DNA from: Lysinibacillus capsici
Lineage (GTDB): Bacteria > Bacillota > Bacilli > Bacillales_A > Planococcaceae
DNA length: 64,000 nt
Direction: 5' to 3'
Assembly: GCF_003367505.1 (NCBI RefSeq)
Contig: NZ_PXXX01000031.1
Span: 1-64,000, forward strand
Position 1 is the stretch's first letter. Every line of letters starts with the position of its first letter. A program made the position numbers and the translations under genes. Positions 63,121-64,000 of the stretch are shown piece by piece. A model generated the notes under the pieces. That model made no database searches. It saw only the letters and a list, made by a program, of their open reading frames with translations, and was not told the DNA's origin.

Positions 63121-63149
63121 TTGACAAGTAGGAACTTTATTTTTAATAT
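63121..63149 (+). promoter_or_regulatory. Promoter of ohrR
   Basis: TTGACA (63121-63126), 17-base spacer, TAATAT (63144-63149), next to the operator. Confidence 0.72.
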
Positions 63150-63184
63150 AAATGGTAGTAGAAGAACTTTAAGAGGGGATTTTT

Positions 63185-63622
63185 ATGCCTAATCATTTAG
63201 ATAATCAGCTGTGCTTTCTTTTGTATGCAACATCTAAGGAAATCACTCGGCAATATACATTATTATTGAAGCCTTACGATCTTACTTATACAGGCTATAT
63301 CACTTTATTAGCTTTAGAGGAAAACGAACAGATAACGGTGAAAGAATTGGGCCAACGTTTATTTTTAGATTCAGGAACATTAACACCGTTGTTAAAAAAA
63401 TTAGAGGCAAAGAATTACATTTGTCGTGAACGTTCTAAGGAGGACGAACGATTAATGAAAATATATTTAACCAAGGAAGGCGTAGATGTAAGAAGGAAAC
63501 TACCTGAAGTGTCCCGCCAAGTGATGAAGCAATCTAATATCTCAGAGCAGCAATTTGTACAACTGAAAAATGTACTTCAAGATATCGTTTATAACGATTG
63601 GAAAATAAAAGATGAAAACTAA
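63185..63622 (+). CDS. ohrR: Peroxide-sensing MarR-family repressor OhrR
   Basis: 145 residues. The N-terminal sensing cysteine lies in DNQLCFLLYATSKEI (C10). Winged-helix region ITVKELGQRLFLDSGTLTPLLKKLEAKNYICRER and wing KEDERLMKIYLT. Cysteine oxidation by organic peroxide releases DNA in the known family. A second cysteine, in YICRER, is present in the recognition-wing area. Confidence 0.94.
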   Translation: MPNHLDNQLCFLLYATSKEITRQYTLLLKPYDLTYTGYITLLALEENEQITVKELGQRLFLDSGTLTPLLKKLEAKNYICRERSKEDERLMKIYLTKEGVDVRRKLPEVSRQVMKQSNISEQQFVQLKNVLQDIVYNDWKIKDEN

Positions 63623-63663
63623 CACATAGCTATTCCATTAATAGGATGAATATGTAAATAAGA

Positions 63664-63697
63664 AGGATTGGAGCTACATTGGCTTCAATCTTTTTTT
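63664..63697 (+). terminator. Terminator of ohrR
   Basis: ATTG-AGC and GCT-CAAT stem followed by seven T. Confidence 0.75.
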
Positions 63698-63829
63698 GTT
63701 TTTCTCTCCCTCATCTCCTCAAATGTTAATAATCATGTGGCTACCGTTAAAATTTAGTATACTTACATTTATTAATTAGTTTAATTTACAGCATAGATAA
63801 GTAATTTTGAAAGTAGAGGTGTTGTTTGG

Positions 63830-64000
63830 ATGAAAACATGGACAAAGACTATAAACATAAATGCCCCCATCGAAAACGTTTGGAAATTACTTGATGGCTC
63901 TTTAGCTGACATGCAGAAGATTATGCCACAGGTAATTGAAAACAAGCCTGTAAAAGTAACAGAAGAAGGGGTTGGCAGTATTTATCGCCAAAAATATAAA
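63830..64000 (+). CDS. SRPBCC/polyketide-cyclase-like protein, truncated at window end
   Basis: 57 codons are visible, MKTWTKTININAPIENVWKL then LDGSLADMQKIMPQVIENKP. The start of an SRPBCC (START-like) ligand-binding domain, as in polyketide cyclase/dehydrase and AHSA1-like proteins. GTAGAGGTG upstream of ATG 63830. The rest is outside the window. Confidence 0.75.
   Translation, partial: MKTWTKTININAPIENVWKLLDGSLADMQKIMPQVIENKPVKVTEEGVGSIYRQKYK

Overview
The window looks like the chromosome of a low-GC, spore-forming, Gram-positive rod, most probably a Lysinibacillus or close Bacillaceae relative. This is inferred from the gene content: a full urease operon next to a nickel-type ABC importer, a gamma-type small acid-soluble spore protein, CotF/Yra-like coat genes, an S-layer-homology wall protein, a ComP/ComA-like pair, Shine-Dalgarno sites of the AAAGGAGG type and frequent TTG/GTG starts. 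No species call is possible from the sequence alone.

Layout. 1-3.4 kb is the edge of an integrated element: a divergent pair of Xre-type regulators sharing an identical 17-bp operator, an ImmA-like metallopeptidase with zinc ribbons, and a tyrosine integrase lying directly downstream of a cobalamin riboswitch. 3.9-5.7 kb holds an acetyltransferase, a PH-domain protein and a lipoprotein. 5.7-15.6 kb is, on the minus strand, ureA-B-C-E-F-G-D followed by a nikABCDE-like importer, so metal uptake and the nickel enzyme are adjacent and probably co-transcribed. 16-22.9 kb carries a chemoreceptor, aspartase, a YwnA/YwnB-like redox regulator pair with two matching operators, thymidylate synthase and a membrane protein. 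23-26.3 kb is a ComP/ComA-like two-component system with a 22-bp-phased repeat array upstream, then a cold-shock gene. 26.4-30.6 kb is a regulator divergent from an AbgT transporter and an M20 amidohydrolase. 30.7-46.6 kb is mostly housekeeping and small hypothetical genes: a CcsB-type cytochrome c assembly protein, acetyltransferases, a SUKH-type protein, a Spo0E-like gene, thrS with its T-box, a MarR operon, a GlpM-like protein, an HD hydrolase and a methyltransferase.

46.6-64 kb is more accessory. It contains an integrase remnant, an EF-G-binding (FusB-like) gene with a leader peptide and alternative hairpins, a membrane gene broken at a G-run, a three-repeat gamma-SASP, an Rrf2/azoreductase/AhpD-like redox module, a decayed 1.3-kb stretch with pseudogene fragments, a transglycosylase-SH3-SLH wall protein, a YpjP-like protein, a spore coat/adhB cluster, a second decayed gene, and an Ohr/OhrR peroxide module at the right end.

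The most interesting signals are regulatory. There are two independent translational-attenuator-like leaders, one before an acetyltransferase (34.6 kb) and one before the FusB-like gene (47.6 kb), and several sharply defined operator palindromes. There are also genes too short or too broken to be seen as long ORFs: a Spo0E-like protein, a 23-residue membrane peptide and four gene remnants.
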